Assembly (NCBI GenBank): GCA_025618425.1
Contig: CM046832.1
Span: forward strand, 49,730,026-49,794,025
Direction: 5' to 3'
DNA: 64,000 nt
Source of the DNA: Heliocidaris tuberculata
Taxonomy: Eukaryota > Echinodermata > Echinoidea > Camarodonta > Echinometridae
The notes under the pieces were generated by a model that saw nothing but the letters and a program-made list of their open reading frames with translations, was not told where the DNA came from and did not search any database. Every line of letters starts with the position of its first letter. Position 1 is the stretch's first letter. Positions 1 through 11,586 of this stretch are shown here, piece by piece. The position numbers were made by a program, and so were the translations under genes.

Positions 1-223
1 ATTGCTGAAGAGCATGTAATTCGTTTTCTTTATATTTAGAGACAACTTATTCGCCTTTATCCAGTCCGTAACAAGTCTCAGTTCGGAATTGACTGTTGAA
101 AGTAAAATTGCGGGGTCTCGATGGGAGAAAAAGAGATTGGAATCATCAGCAAACAATATGTAAGATAAAATGGAAGAAGATTTATAAAAGTCATTGATGT
201 GACGTGACAGTCCGGGCATGGAC

Positions 224-590
224 GAGTGGCGGATTTAGGGGGGGGGGGCACAATCCCGGCCCATGCCCCCTCCCCTTTTTTAAAGAAAGTCATACATCAT
301 TGTCCCCGGGCCCCCCTTTCTTTTGTTTTGTTTTGGAGGGCCGGCGAGAAGAAAAAAAAATCTTTTCACCCTCCCCCCCCCCCCAACTTAGCAACTTTTC
401 GAGGACTGGCGAAAAAAAATTATCCTCCCCCTCCCCCCCCCCCCCCCCCCCCACAGAGCAACTTTTGGAGGAATGGTGAGAAGAAAAAAAATACGAATCT
501 CCCTGCTAGCAGTTCCAAAAAGTTGACAGCCCTGCATTTGCCCCCCCCCTTTTTTTTTTTTTTTTTTACTACATCCTGCATTCGCCCCTG
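224..590. mobile_element. hAT-like MITE with 8-bp target duplication
   Basis: The left end reads GAGTGGCGGATTTAGG and the right end reads CATTCGCCCCTG, so the ends form a short imperfect inverted repeat. The flanks GCATGGAC (216-223) and TCATGGAC (591-598) match at 7 of 8 positions, which fits the 8-bp target duplication of the hAT superfamily. The inside is almost entirely poly-C, poly-A and poly-T tracts. The open frames across it are proline- and lysine-rich translations of homopolymers, and no transposase is visible. The hAT assignment rests on duplication length and end sequence only. Confidence 0.6.
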
Positions 591-1184
591 TCATGGACTG
601 TCAGTGTCAGGCTCATATCCATAATAGGGTTCAGAAGCCCCCTCCCACTACATTGTCGGTCTCGTTGGCTGAAGCCAAAGTAAACGACGATCAGCAAGTA
701 AAAAACTTTGATGAGCGAAGTTTGAGGAGAACACCTTTGGCAAACTGACAGAGTTCCATCGGCAACGTCACCACCTCGATCGGGATCGCAGAGGGGTAGA
801 CCTAGCCTAGCTAGAGCTATAGACACCTTGTCGGTCGCTATTCAGCTCAGCTATTTCATGATTGCATGATCTCACATCAGTCATTTTGGCTAAGCGTAAT
901 TCGGTGGTAGAACATTGATTATATGAAATTATGAATTTAATACATTGAATTTTGCCTCTGGTACATTAGAAATATAATAGTGAACTGGAATTTAGTGAGA
1001 GTTTCTTCTAATACCGGCTAGGCTGGGCCCCTGGGCGGGCGGACATACGTCTGCTACATGGTCGTCTGCTAGCGCACGATCTCATTGGATGTCGTGATCT
1101 CACGTGATCGATACTACACGCCCACATTACGTCATCAATAACAACAAACGGTTTCACGTGTTATATGACAAATTATTTTTTTTG
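591..1184. other. No recognisable feature
   Basis: This stretch is unique-looking sequence. It has short internal repeats of 'gatctcac' type near 1077-1110 and a GC-rich patch near 1023-1045. I see no coding, RNA or transposon signal. Confidence 0.4.
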
Positions 1185-2325
1185 GTCAAAAGCATGCATA
1201 TTCCCGGGGATTTATGCGGGGTTTAAATGACTGATCGAGCCTTAATTATACATTTTCAGAGCTTTAAATTTCATGTAAATTACATTTTTCATAATTTCAA
1301 ATAAATACTAGGGGAATTAAAGTCATTTCAAAATCCCTCTTTTCATGTGTTAACCTATGGGAGCTGGAAGGCCAAAAGCATGCATATTCCCGGGGATTTA
1401 TGTGGGGTTTACTGGACTCATTGAGCCTTAATTATACACTTTCAGAGCTTTAAATTTCATGTAAATTACATTTTTCATAATTTCAAATAAATTCTAGGGG
1501 AATTAAAATCATTTCAAAATCCCTCTTTTCATGTGTTAACCTATGGGAGCTGGAAGGCCAAAAGCATGCATATTCCCGGGGATTTATGGGGCGTTTACTG
1601 GACTCATTGAGCCTTAATTATACATTTTCAGAGCTTTAAATTTCATGTAAATCACAGTTTTTATATTTTCAAATAAAAACTATGGGAATTATAATCATCC
1701 TAATATTCCTTGTTTTCGCGTGTAAACCTATGGCAGGCGAGACTTTTTGGGGGTCAAAAGCATGCATATTCCCTGGGATTTATGCGGGGTCTGTTCGACT
1801 AGTTGAGACTTAATCATACATTTTCAGAGCTTTAAATTTTATTTAAGTCACATTTTTCAAAATTTTAATCTAATTCTGGGGGAATTATAATCATTCAAAA
1901 ATCCCTGTTTTTGCGTGTTAACCTATGGGAGCTGGAAGGCCAAAAGCATGCATATTCCCGGGGATTTATGTGGGGTCCCTTCCACTTTTTGAGCCATCAT
2001 TAATCTTGTTCAGAGTCTCAAATTACATGTAAGCCACATTTACATGAAATTCAAGGAAATACCAGAGGAACTATAATCATTCTTAAAATCCATGTTTTCA
2101 CGTGTTAACCCTATATGGCAGATGATTATGTCAAAAAGCAGGCATGATCCCGGGGATTCATAGTGGCATTTATTGATAATAAAGGTTCAATAAATGTTTT
2201 TTGAACTATCCATCCTTTCTCTCATGCAAAAATCAGACTTGAAAAAGATAGAGTAAGATATGAAATATCAAGAAAATATGAGACATCTTTTCACATGTTA
2301 TACCTATGGAGAACGTATTTTTCCG
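1185..2325. repeat. Tandem repeat, six ~186-bp units
   Basis: Six units each open with a variant of AAAGCATGCATATTCCCGGG followed by GATTTATG. They begin at about 1185, 1371, 1557, 1753, 1939 and 2130, giving spacings of 186, 186, 196, 186 and 191 bp. Each unit then carries 'cagagctttaaattt' and ends in a 'gtgttaacctatggga' block. Units 1-3 are very similar, unit 6 is the most diverged, and the array fades near 2325. There is no open frame across it. This looks like a small satellite array or the internal tandem repeats of a larger non-coding transposon. Confidence 0.85.
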
Positions 2326-2399
2326 AGTCTATTTTAACACAGCAATTTAAGTCTGCCGAATGTACTACGGAAGTAGGTGAGAGTAATCTGTCTTGATAC

Positions 2400-4760
2400 T
2401 ATTAAAAGTCTTTGGTATATACCACCGAGTTCCACAATGGTGTACTCGATGCGTCTGAAATATTTTTACAATATGTTGATAGTTTGAAGAAATTTAGCAT
2501 ATTTGTTAGTGATATCAATATTGTACCAGTCCGCCACTATATAGATCACATGTTATGCAATTGTTCACATATAATTAAATCACATGGTGTCATTCATAGT
2601 GGATTATGCGATCATTCAATCAGCTTTCTGGTTCTTAAATCCGAATCACTTCATCCCCAGCTCAATTTAGACATTGTAAAATCTTTGATGTTGATAAATT
2701 TACATCTGACCTTAGAAATCAACCTTGGGAAACACTTAAAGGCTTTGAAAAATTTTGATGATGCAGTTGGAAAATGGCAAAAACAGTTGATTGATAAACA
2801 TATATATGCCTATTCGAAAAGGTAAAAAAAAAACTCTTTGGATGAACTCGAACATATTTCAGCTGATGAAATAAAGAGACATAAATCAAGCACAAAGCTT
2901 TCAGGACTAAGAATGATGATATGATGTCACTTTATAGAAAGCTTTGAAATATAGTATCATTCGAAATTCGAAAGGCTACACGCAAATATTTTACTGATAA
3001 ATTTTCAAATGTGAACAGGGCCTACTGGTCCAAGACAAACATTGAAAATTTTAAAATCAGTCATTTCTGATAATAAATGTAACTTTTCAATAGGTGGTAT
3101 AAATGAGAGTTGTAAAGGAGCGGAAAAGTTTAATTCGTATTTTGCCAGTATGCATCAATTATAGCCAGTCAAATTCCATCAGTTCACTTTTCATACGACA
3201 ACAGTGCAGCCTTGGAGAGCACGTTTAGCTTTACGCCCATATACTGAAACACTTAATTTAATTATCGATCTCTAGATCGATGAATTTAATCAGAAAATTG
3301 AAAAATAGAAAAATTCGATTGATCTCTCAGTATTTATCTTGAATTTAAGTGCCATAGGAATCGTTCACACCCTTACTTATTTAATCAACAAATTAATGAA
3401 AGTTAGAAAAATTTTCCGAATCCTCTGAAAGTGGCTAAGATTGTTCCCATTCATAAGAATGGTGACAAATCCTCCTCCGGTAATTTCAGGCCAATTTCGT
3501 TTATTGTCTTGTGTCAAAGATTTTAGAACATATTGTACAACGCCACTTACTAGACTATTTACATAAAAATAATATTTTATGTAGAGAACAGTATGGAATC
3601 AGATATAAACATTTGATCGACACTGATAAAGGTCACAGATGATAGGCGATAAGCTATGGACGATTCTAAATACACAGGCGCTGTATTTGTCGATCTGCGA
3701 AACGCATTCGATGCTGTCGACCATCAAATTCCTATGCAGAAAATGTATAAATACATGCAGCATTAACAATTTGACTAGTGACTTATAAGTGGAAGAACGT
3801 GTAAAACTGCTGTAAATCATTTTCTTTCATCTTCCAAATTTATATCGTGCCGGGTCCCGCAAGGGCCTCTTTTAGAGCCTCTCTCATAAGTCAACGAAAT
3901 TGCCAAAAATATCAAGTCCAGCAATTTGAAATTATATGCAGATGACACAGTACTTTATTACTTCGATACCTCAGTGCGTAGAATTTAATCTACTTTGAAC
4001 AGTGACCTTCTTCTTTTAGATCACTAGATGAAACACGATAAAAAGTACTTTCGAAAAATAAACTCAAGGGCAATTTCAAAGGCCTATTGTACTGCCCATA
4101 GTAATCAGGTTCGGATTACGTAATATGCCATTGTAATGTTCGCACATTTCTAAAGGTGATAGACAGGGCTATTGAAATTGCCTTCAGTTGATTTTTCGAA
4201 AATAGTTTTTATCGTGTTATAACACTTAGCCTATTTTTATTCATATATAAAAAATAGGCTAAGTGTAAATTATAAAAAATTACTATTATTTTTTTTTTTA
4301 AAGTTCGTTTTGATTATTGGTAGTCCATATATGCTGTCAAAAGAAAAGAACTTAAATGTCATCCTATGTTGGACCTAAATTGAACAAGTAGATTATGTCA
4401 AGTACTAAGGCGTCATTTGTGATGCAAATTAAATGGAACATTCATACTGATAAGATAGTGAAAAAGGGACAGGACAAATGGTAAGCACCTTAAATGAATG
4501 TATATTAAAACTAGTGTATAATACAGTTGTTCTTCTCAACTTCGACTATATTATACATGGCTCGGCCTGTATATATTTAACTGAAAGACTAAAAAAGCTC
4601 CAAAACCGCGTGCTGGAACTTTTAAGTATAGAGGAGCTATATAGCCTATAATAACCTGCCTGTATGTGTACGCACCACCTCTACTCTGAATGCTTTCAAA
4701 TTAACGTTGTACCACTCTGTTAAATCAACCTAACCTTGATTACATGATAATATTCCAGAA
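2400..4760 (+). pseudogene. Decayed LINE (endonuclease and RT remnants)
   Basis: This is a heavily mutated non-LTR retrotransposon ORF2. The longest open piece (2412-2825, about 137 aa) resembles the end of an AP-endonuclease domain, with a GLCDHSISFLVLKS motif. RT pieces follow in shifting frames: VAKIVPIHKNGDKS near 3430-3470, then GNFRPIS; AVFVDLRNAFDAVDHQI at about 3680-3730, which is the first catalytic aspartate block; RVPQGPLLEPL near 3850; and LKLYADDTVLYY near 3927-3960, which is the YADD active site. A thumb-like piece reading ERLKKLQNRVLELL lies near 4580-4625. The FDAVDH and YADDTVLYY forms suggest the CR1/L2/Jockey group. Many stops and frameshifts make it non-functional. Confidence 0.8.
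4222..4266. repeat. Perfect 17-bp inverted repeat
   Basis: The arms ACACTTAGCCTATTTTT and its complement flank an 11-base AT-rich loop. It lies inside the decayed LINE between the YADD remnant and the thumb remnant, so it probably came from a small insertion or later rearrangement. No coding role is visible. Confidence 0.75.
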
Positions 4761-5260
4761 TCGTGATATGGAGGGGAGGGTGTTCGTAGTTCTTATGTAT
4801 AACTATCATTGTGGGTAATTTTGTCGAATAAGCATCTGTAATCTTGTCTTGTATTTTTTCATATTCTTTAAATTATTAATCATATGTCATTTTTTACTAT
4901 TTATACAATCAGTTTATCTTTATGCTCCCTGGACCCGTGGAAGACCAGCAGTATCGTGCCTGGTACAGGTGAAGATGGGTTATTCAGTCGTTTCATTCAT
5001 GTACATGTATACTGAACGAAATACTACTATCACAAGTCCTACTACTACTATGCATAACACTGTCATCATATTTCGACATGTACTGCATTTCTATTATTTC
5101 GTGCAATAACTTTCTTTCATTCATCTCTCTTCCACTTCCCTGATAATATCAAATTCTCTCCTAGCGATCCATACATATTCAAAGCCGGCAAAAATGTATG
5201 TACCATATTCACTAGACATGATAGTCAAGAGTAAATTATTAGTATAATTATCTAACAGAC

Positions 5261-5340
5261 GAGAAGGCTGAGGCTCAGCCTTCTCATCTGGTTTACAATC
5301 CTTTCCAGGCCTGAGCCTTCTTATCTGGTTTACAGTCCTG
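5261..5340. repeat. Hairpin plus short direct repeat
   Basis: A perfect palindrome with 12-bp arms (GAGAAGGCTGAG and its complement, 5261-5285) overlaps the first of two direct copies of a ~27-bp unit. The unit reads agccttctyatctggttta and the copies are about 37 bp apart. No gene is associated. The surrounding 4760-5760 stretch holds no other feature I can support. Confidence 0.7.
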
Positions 5341-5759
5341 TTTAAGACTTCACACTTTCAAGAAGGATTACTTCTACATTCTCTTACTTTCTATTTCGTC
5401 TTTCCATTTCTTCTCCTCTTAACTTTCTCCACTTTCTTCTTCTAACTCAACAGTCCTTTTCAGGACTAACCATACTGTGAACCGTAAGCCTCCTCAACGT
5501 TATCAGTACCACCATGCAAACCTCTACCTTCAAATATATCCGTCATGTTTCACTTCTCAACCATTTGATTTTCCAATTAAGATAAACATAATTTGAGTGT
5601 AATAATTGGGGCAGTCATGAAAAGGCAAGATATGGTTTATATAATTTCTGTCTCAGTAAACTAAGTAACCGTATGTTACCGGGAGGTTAGTTTTGTCTTG
5701 ACTGATCAGTCCAATGACATTTATTTTTCAAAAGACCTAATTGCTATGTTGATTTCCTC

Positions 5760-6000
5760 TTGGACAGAAACCTTTTCATTTTCGACAGGTGCTCTTTGAT
5801 TACTGAGTTACAATAACTATGACAAAGCGATATTGAATACGGATAGATTTCACTTTCCGTCATCTATTTTTCAGAATTAAATTGTGTTTACGTGCATAAT
5901 GTATCAACGAAATGTTATGGCCTTCAACGGTACATCTAATTAGAGTAGCTCCAGTAAAGACAAAAAGAAAAGGGTGGAATCAAACAGTTAACAATTTGTA
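5760..6000. repeat. Interspersed repeat segment, copy 1
   Basis: The segment with 'gaaaccttttcattttcga' followed by 'ggtgctctttg', and with 'gtatcaacgaaa' then 'tgttatgg', recurs in the same orientation and order at 22767-23000. Both copies are followed by a second shared block (7107-8620 here, 23350-24470 there). The two loci are therefore copies of one diverged repeat family. It is non-coding as far as I can see. Confidence 0.7.
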
Positions 6001-6114
6001 GAATATAGTTGGAAAATAAATCTGTTAATTACGGTGTTGGTTTTGGTTGAATAGATATACAAAATGAATACTTATTTTAGTTTCATTTTTTGAAAATGCT
6101 TTTGTTGGTCTTAT

Positions 6115-7106
6115 ACTGGGCATTTTAAGAAAAGGGAAACCAAACTTTGAAAATTTCCTGTAAATGGACTGTATATTAGCGTATAATTTCATATTAAATG
6201 AAAGAATAATTCATTTGCTTTCCAACGGTAACTTGTTTAGGTTTCCCGGGTCATGCATCAGTGAACACTATTGCCTTCAAAATTTTGTGCAAAATTCTAG
6301 TTGGTTCACTTTCTTGTAAAACATAATAGGCATGGTCTGGGTTGAATGGTTTTGTTCATGGTCATTCATTGCTAAGCAAATCTCATAATGATTGATTTTA
6401 CGCCTAAACAAAGAGTCTTATGAACTTCACAAAGCATGGAATGTGTTGTTAGTCATAAACGTTGACCAAGAAGAAGTGTGATCTTCAGAGAGCACAGAGA
6501 ATATGTTCGTTTGTCTCATTAAGTGCTGTAGGCGCCTTCCGCCGGTTTTCAACAGAAAGCCAAAATTTTTGAAAATCAGCAAAGTCAAATCTTCCAACAC
6601 ATGTATGAGTTTGTTTTTTTTAATTTTCCTTCTTTATGCTATTTGTCTTTGATTGGCATTGTTTTGTGATCTTGCAGTCTTTTTGGTTGGCACTGGTTCT
6701 TTGGCATGCAATTTATCTAAATGTTTCCTTTGCAAAAACGTTTCCTATCTGAAAAGGGTTTCACATAGCAAAAACCCTGAAGCATGAGTGAATAACACCT
6801 CATTAACACAAATTTGAAGAAGAAAATCATCCACAATGAGAACTGGTGGTACCATGCCGTTTCACAAAAGGCATCTTCTTAACATCATGCCTATTGTGTT
6901 TTACTAGAAAGTGAACCAACTAGATTTTGGCACACAATTTTTGCACAGTGGTGTTCAGTGATGCATGACCCTAATCTAAACAAGTTACCATTGAAAAGAA
7001 TATGAATTAATCTTTCATATGATATGAATTTCATCATCGGTAAACATATAGTTCATTTACAGGAATTTTTCAAGTTTGTGTTTCCTGTTTTTTTAAACGC
7101 CCAATT
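6115..7106. mobile_element. Foldback element with ~220-bp inverted arms
   Basis: The left arm (about 6115-6335) and right arm (about 6884-7106) are inverted copies over roughly 220 bp, with scattered mismatches. Shared blocks include 'tgtaaatg' plus 'actgtat', 'ggtaacttgtttag', 'gggtcatgcatca', 'agttggttcactttct' and 'cataataggcatg', with their complements on the right. The central ~550 bp carries no recognisable transposase. The paralogous locus near 23150-23350 appears to lack it, which fits an insertion. I could not define a target duplication, so the superfamily is open. Confidence 0.75.
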
Positions 7107-8620
7107 TCAAACATATAAATGTTAAGAGTGGAGAGGTACAACGGTTCTATTACCTGAAGTACGCCTAATTGAGTTATGCGAGTCCCCGTGATTAGAACAC
7201 TTTTGATTAGGGCAGCGTCATCGGATGTAGATTTTAACACAAAATTATAAATGTGCGAGCAATATAAAAGTAAACAAAAGTTATATCCATGAAAACAGTC
7301 CATCCCACTTGAAATCCCTGCCATAATTAATATCTTACTTTGCTGTTCTTTTTTCAAATGATAGATGACAATTTCACTTTCGTCGCCCTTAGATAGAACA
7401 CACTCGTTTATACAAAAGAGGCAACCACAAAAATCGAGCGTCATTCTAGCTATAGTTTCTACATGGTATCCGTATCCCCACTGAGGCTCGCCGAAACTTT
7501 GAAATTTTCCCCGATTTAACACAGATTACAAAAGGTGAGTTTGTTTGTTGCTTTTCTCACTTTTTCCTTCTTCTAAATTTAGGTTGTCCAAGTCATAGTC
7601 TTCAAATCAGAATTAAAAATCAACAATATCATTATCGCTCATATTGATTACAATGGTAGACAGGGCTATAGACAATATCGACACAATGGTTTATGTTAGT
7701 TAATTTAGGTATTTGTCAGATGTGTATTTGTTTTCAGTCGTTTGAAAATTGCCTCAATACTGTATCTTCAAGTTCATTGCGATTCATCAAATGAATGACT
7801 CAAATTCGCGTTTTATTTTCATGCCTGATAGGTGCAAATTCGTGCTCTGGTTTTGAATTTAATTCTCAATAAAAAGCCTGTCCTTTTAGAATCATTTTAA
7901 ATCCATTTCGTTATGAAATGATTGCCAAAATTAACTGGGTATGAATGTGTTTGCGGATAAATTCGTCACTTCAACATTTTGTTTGATTTTTTTTTTTTTT
8001 TTTTTTTTTGCTGCAACATGACCCATTTGATTTGATCATAATTTGAATATTTATTGAAAGTACATGTAGATATACATGCTTAATGAATTAATTACTAGTA
8101 AATTTTACATTATAATCTTTAAAAAACGTATAGCACCGAAGAAGCATTCGTATTATTCGATTTCTCTTATCTCTCTTTCTTTTTAATCGTGGTTTGTTTC
8201 ATTTGCTATGATTTTCTACTTCAGTTTTTGGCCTACGCGCATTCTACAATACGTCATTCTCTACACATTTTATTTTTTTTTATTTAGAAAAATTTTATCT
8301 ACTACCTTAGTCGGTAAAAAATCTTATTTTGAGTTTCTTTATGCTTCTATAGGTCGGCTTTTGATATGTTCCTTCCTTTCCATAATAGTTTTATAATCAT
8401 TTAACATTAATTGTAGAGCATCCATTAATTTTTCAGTATTGATGTACAAGAATTTGCATATATATATTCTGTTATTGTGTTCAAAGAGGATTTAGCCCTC
8501 AAACCAAAGCTATTGCTAAAATCATTAATACAGTGATAATTTTGGCCTAAATTTTAAAATGAATTCCTAACTTTTCGTGAACCAAATCCCCAATAAATCC
8601 TTTGAATAAAGCCGAAGAGC
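7107..8620. repeat. Interspersed repeat block, copy 1
   Basis: This block is matched with divergence by 23350-24470, for example 'gtgattagaacacttttgat', 'tcgtcgcccttagat' and 'gaggcaaccacaaaaatc'. A 150-codon minus-strand open frame (7070-7522) crosses its start, but the paralogous copy has stops in that frame, so I do not call it a gene. A T-run sits at 7989-8009. Confidence 0.65.
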
Positions 8621-8639
8621 CCCGTGTAGTGTGCTGTGA

Positions 8640-9230
8640 CTTTAAGTTTGGGCATTTCACGGCTAAATGTGTTGGCTCCTTCTCGAAATTTCACAGACTA
8701 ATTTCTTGTCAACTGTTGCCTTTTTTCTTTCTTTTTTATGTGTTGTTTTAAATAAGACTATCTGGGTATATATATTCCCTTTATAAACTATGGTATCCAT
8801 AAGTACTATTTTAAATATCATTTTCAAGGCATGTCTACTGTATTGTTTCAGATTACATTTCTTATTTCAGTATGTATTCGAGATTTATCATACTTGTGAA
8901 TAATCAATCACTTCGGGAAATAATTCATTTACCATCATATCAGAACTAAATGTTCGTTTTGATCAGTATGCCGGGGAAGAAAACGGCAAACTTAATTATG
9001 TTACCGAATTGGTACTTCTTCCCGACCAAACTGCAATCAGAGATGAAATATAACTAAAGATATAATGATACATTAATCTTTAACATAAAACAATTCAAAG
9101 AGAAATAGAATAGAATAACCAGAAGAGTATAATGTTTAAACATGGCTGTTCCTAAAATTTTTGTAGATATTTAAACAAAAAAGTGAATTTATCTAAATTG
9201 CAAAATAAAATAGGCAAATCAAGGTAAAGG
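8640..9230. repeat. Interspersed repeat, also at 39730-40340
   Basis: The sequence from 'catttcacggctaaatgtg' through 'acggcaaacttaatta' and 'ggtacttcttcccgaccaa' to 'gatataatgatacatt' has a clear diverged counterpart at 39730-40340. Its last part is found again at 63930-64000. It is non-coding. No terminal repeats were found, so the family type is unknown. Confidence 0.65.
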
Positions 9231-10588
9231 AAAACTTGATACTTCGTTCTTTTTCTGCAAAAGAAGGCCATACGTATTTACTAGAAGTGACTATTGTGCC
9301 CGTAGGTCATACGTTTATATAAATATAGCTTAACATTCAAAAAGTAATTTAAATTGAACTTGTATTATACCACTGAAATATCCACCCAACCTTTCATAAT
9401 CTAAATCTCTCTACTCTATAGTATAGCTTACTCTTACGTTGTGTTAATTGTTATCCTTTGCTATGTATAATCTATGCTCCATGATATAAATTACATATCT
9501 GAGTGAAAACTTTGCCTTTACAAAGCCACAACAGGATTTTTAAAAAGTTATCCTATTTCATTTTATATAAATTACAAAGTGAAACATTATTTATACATAA
9601 CTAATGATATAGCTTATTATATGACCAATATCATTGCCAGTGATATAAGTTACTTTATATATTACTTCATTATTTGACCGTATGATGACATGGTTATTTG
9701 CTGTATAATTACACTCACTAAAGACAAAATAGAACTTGAAATTCGAACTTTCCTTTGATTGTGGTTTTAATAGTTTTATCTCCATACATATTATAAAATC
9801 ATTAGGCCTCCGCATTACAATCATCACAGCGACGTCATTAATCATGCAATAAAAACTTTTTCATTCATATATATGTGTAAACATGCGCCTACTATAAGCA
9901 ACCTCCAACTTAGTGGGTAAATACGGCTAAACTGACGGCTTCAACCTTACCTCTTGGAAGGACCCGGGTTTCTTTTTTCCGAAAAATTGTAATAACTTTG
10001 TTCAGGCATCCGCACCAAGACCTTCCTCTCTGCATAGGGTGCCACTTACAGACGAGGAACACCACGTGCAGCTAGACCAAGGATTTATCACTCCTTACGG
10101 GAGGTCCTTGGCTAGACAGGCCAGCCCCTTCCCCGCATTTAAACGAGCGAAAAGCTGCCTGCATCGCACTTCAATAAAAACCTGGCCCCACGGTATAGTA
10201 AACTTGCAAGTTTGCATGGTGCCTAATTAAGATGCAATGGCCAATTTCTCCCATCACAAATCGTCTGAAAACGATACACCTTCCTGATGAGGTATGGTGA
10301 AGCAGCCGGTCAAACTTGTAATACTATTATAGATATGCGCAGAGGCCAAAATTGTACAATTTTCCGCCACACGGGCAATGCCCGCCGCCACTGTGCGTAT
10401 CTGTATGTATCTGTATGTATAATAATAGAGAAAACATACTCCAAATTTCCACAACTTCGCCTCACCAAGGCGTTGATAACGTAACAAACAAGGCTAAGAG
10501 CCATGCAACATGAACATCTAACCGTATTCAACCCATTGATATCAACTGGTAAGCCTAACGTGTAAAAGAGGATACATGATATATATTA

Positions 10589-10654
<66 letters not shown>

Positions 10655-10850
10655 ATTTATTTATTTATTTATTTTTAAAGTCAACACATAATATCTAACA
10701 GTAGTAAACTTGACTGCCCTACATAACAATGTACACCAAATACCTACTTCCATTACAGCCTTTCCATGTCATAAACAAACGGTGTCAAAGCGATATAATA
10801 TAAGAATATAAGTAGTTCCACAAGAACCATAGAACAGACATACGAGAAAA
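9230..10850. other. No gene seen; simple repeats near 10590-10670
   Basis: Only short chance open frames are present. A (TA)n run, a T-run and an ATTT-rich tract occupy about 10585-10675. If the Ngaro-like element at 10856-16300 keeps its 3' terminal repeats, they should lie here, but I could not match any sequence here to the 5' side near 16300-16600. Confidence 0.4.
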
Positions 10851-10855
10851 CGTAA

Positions 10856-11449
10856 TTAAATGATCCTGATTAGACCGTCGTGGAGACTGTTCATGAAAAG
10901 TTCCATACCTTGCTCCGACAAATGAATCCCATCATGCCGGAAGAGTGCATATTGGTCGTGGCGAATGTTGTCATGGTCCAGCGCGAAGCCGCCCATTCCT
11001 CTACAAAGTGATTTCGCGTGCTTATTGACAGCCCTTCTTGTCCTATCAATACTCGGCTGGTCCGCCTCAGGGAATCCTGCATAAGTCACTCGTGGCAGAA
11101 TGCAGGACCATATCACCACAGAAGAGGGCAGAAGCTCCTGCACCCGCTTGAGGGTTGCGCTCGTAAGCCGGAACAAATCCCTTTTACTGTGTGTACCAAT
11201 ATCGTTTGTTCCGACATGGATGACTACGTAGGTATATGGATAATAGCAGTCTGCATAAATCCCTCTTTGAATGCGTTGCTCTACCTGGTGTAAGTGCAGG
11301 CCTCTGACGCCCTTCCACACCACGTCAGCCACCAAGCCCAATCCCTGCCGGCCACATAGTGCAGCATAGCATCCCGTCCAATGGACTATCGAATCACCAA
11401 GGAGCAGCACGGAAGACCTTCTGCGACCTGTAAGGCAAGGACAAAACAA
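10856..11449 (-). CDS. SGNH/GDSL-type hydrolase domain of a Ngaro-like element
   Basis: This minus-strand open frame of about 197 codons has the SGNH-hydrolase blocks in order. Block I is VLLLGDSIVHW with the nucleophile serine (residues ~15-25), block III is VIHVGTNDIG (~77-86), and block V is HDGIHLSEQG with the Asp/His pair (~171-180). SGNH proteins are serine esterases or lipases. A hydrolase of this kind is known as an accessory ORF in some Ngaro-group retrotransposons, though its substrate is not known to me. It lies downstream of the recombinase gene in the same direction. There is no ATG between the preceding in-frame stop and the catalytic serine. The sequence TTGTCCTTGCCTTACAG, ending at 11428, looks like a 3' splice site, so the real exon may begin at 11427. 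All catalytic blocks are intact. Confidence 0.8.
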   Translation of the reverse strand: MFCPCLTGRRRSSVLLLGDSIVHWTGCYAALCGRQGLGLVADVVWKGVRGLHLHQVEQRIQRGIYADCYYPYTYVVIHVGTNDIGTHSKRDLFRLTSATLKRVQELLPSSVVIWSCILPRVTYAGFPEADQPSIDRTRRAVNKHAKSLCRGMGGFALDHDNIRHDQYALFRHDGIHLSEQGMELFMNSLHDGLIRII

Positions 11450-11450
11450 A
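11428..11450 (-). promoter_or_regulatory. Candidate 3' splice site of the SGNH ORF
   Basis: On the minus strand a T-rich tract runs into CCTTACAG immediately before codons for GRRRSSVLLLGDS. It has a pyrimidine tract, a terminal CAG and no AG within the tract. The reading frame has no start codon upstream of the catalytic serine, so joining to an upstream exon is the simplest way to express it. The donor site is not identified. This is inference from sequence only. Confidence 0.45.
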
Positions 11451-11545
11451 ATCTTCCGGCAGCTTATTGTTCAACAGGAAACATTAACTGATATGGAATT
11501 GAAAATTCTGAATGCAAGCACTGTATATAATCCATGGTACATCGA

Positions 11546-11586
<41 letters not shown>

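Noticed and set aside
204..624. Overlapping proline- and lysine-rich open frames
   Set aside because: They are translations of C-, A- and T-runs inside a MITE.
1185..2325. Tandem array as a CRISPR array
   Set aside because: The unit is ~186 bp with repeated, not unique, spacer sequence, and the genome is clearly animal.
4849..5109. 86-codon open frame with a hydrophobic start
   Set aside because: It follows a decayed LINE in AT-rich sequence. The hydrophobicity reflects T-rich codons, and no domain is visible.
7070..7522. 150-codon minus-strand open frame as a host gene
   Set aside because: It lies in an interspersed repeat, partly inside a foldback arm. The paralogous copy at 23350-23810 has stops in the same frame, and no family motif is recognisable.
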